From NCBI GenBank assembly GCA_003670925.1, contig QWQG01000203.1:1-51087 (forward strand): a DNA stretch of 51,087 bases, given 5' to 3'. The stretch's first letter is position 1. Every line of letters starts with the position of its first letter. This DNA comes from Planctomycetota bacterium. GTDB lineage: Bacteria; Planctomycetota; Planctomycetia; Planctomycetales; Planctomycetaceae. Shown piece after piece: positions 50,936 through 51,087 of the stretch. The notes below the pieces were generated by a model. That model had not been told where the DNA came from. It saw only the letters and a list, made by a program, of their open reading frames with translations, and made no database searches. The position numbers and the translations under genes are program-made.

Positions 50936-51087
50936 GAGAGATCACCGCAGCGCGCAATGATTCACAATTGGAACATCAAAAGGCCACTATACCTCACGCG
51001 GCCATAAGTGAGATATTTTCGAACTGTTGAAAGTTGAGCGTCATAAGACTGGCGAGATCTCCTGCGTGGGTGTTTGAAATCTGTTCG
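50936..51087. other. Right end of the window, no gene recognised
   Basis: 152 nt with no complete gene or clear signal before the sequence ends. Confidence 0.4.

Overview
The window reads as a chromosomal segment of a planctomycete (phylum Planctomycetota, order Planctomycetales or a close relative). The main support is a bacterial microcompartment (BMC) operon of the type known from Planctomycetes and Verrucomicrobia: two BMC-H and three BMC-P shell genes, a class II aldolase, PduL, a CoA-acylating aldehyde dehydrogenase, an acetate-kinase-like enzyme and a DeoR regulator. The futalosine menaquinone genes, a DUF1501 relic, a DUF4058 gene, a Rho with a very long N-terminal extension and a class Ic ribonucleotide reductase fit the same assignment. 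No tRNA, rRNA, CRISPR array, insertion sequence or prophage was recognised.

Layout. 1-8.9 kb: the 3' part of an S41 protease gene, a two-helix membrane protein, a small AAA ATPase, purM, csrA, a Gfo/Idh/MocA oxidoreductase, a membrane-anchored DUF11-like protein and rnc. 8.9-17.8 kb: a leftward series rho, purK, thiF/moeB-like, mqnP, mqnE and a PQQ-type beta-propeller protein. 18.5-24.8 kb: a secreted thioredoxin/YHS protein facing away from nrdA-nrdB. The nrd genes have a promoter overlapped by two NrdR boxes, a leader of about 500 nt with a 25-codon reading frame, and a clear intrinsic terminator. 24.8-29.1 kb: a decayed DUF1501 gene, a large alpha/beta hydrolase, a long palindrome and a frameshifted metallopeptidase gene.

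29.2-39.3 kb is the leftward BMC operon, in the order deoR, pduL, BMC-H, BMC-H, ackA-like, BMC-P, aldehyde dehydrogenase, BMC-P, RpiB-like protein, BMC-P, aldolase, DUF4058, malate/lactate dehydrogenase. From what is known of this compartment type, the aldolase splits fuculose or rhamnulose 1-phosphate. The lactaldehyde released would be oxidised to lactyl-CoA, passed to phosphate by PduL and used for ATP by the kinase, while the dehydrogenase could recycle NADH. Several enzymes carry short amphipathic helices that look like encapsulation peptides. Most gaps in the operon hold AT-rich repeats or hairpins.

39.6-51 kb: an endonuclease/exonuclease/phosphatase-fold membrane protein, a Xer-type tyrosine recombinase, and the membrane-arm complex I genes nuoH, J, K, L, M and N (nuoI is missing from its usual place), then a small helical protein of unknown function.

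The strongest candidates for new biology are the nrdA leader (tandem NrdR operator, ribosome-binding site in a hairpin loop, small reading frame ending inside a second hairpin), the RpiB-like protein with a predicted encapsulation helix, the repeat families in the BMC operon gaps, and the Rho extension with its leader hairpin. All functional statements come from reading motifs by eye; no database search was run.
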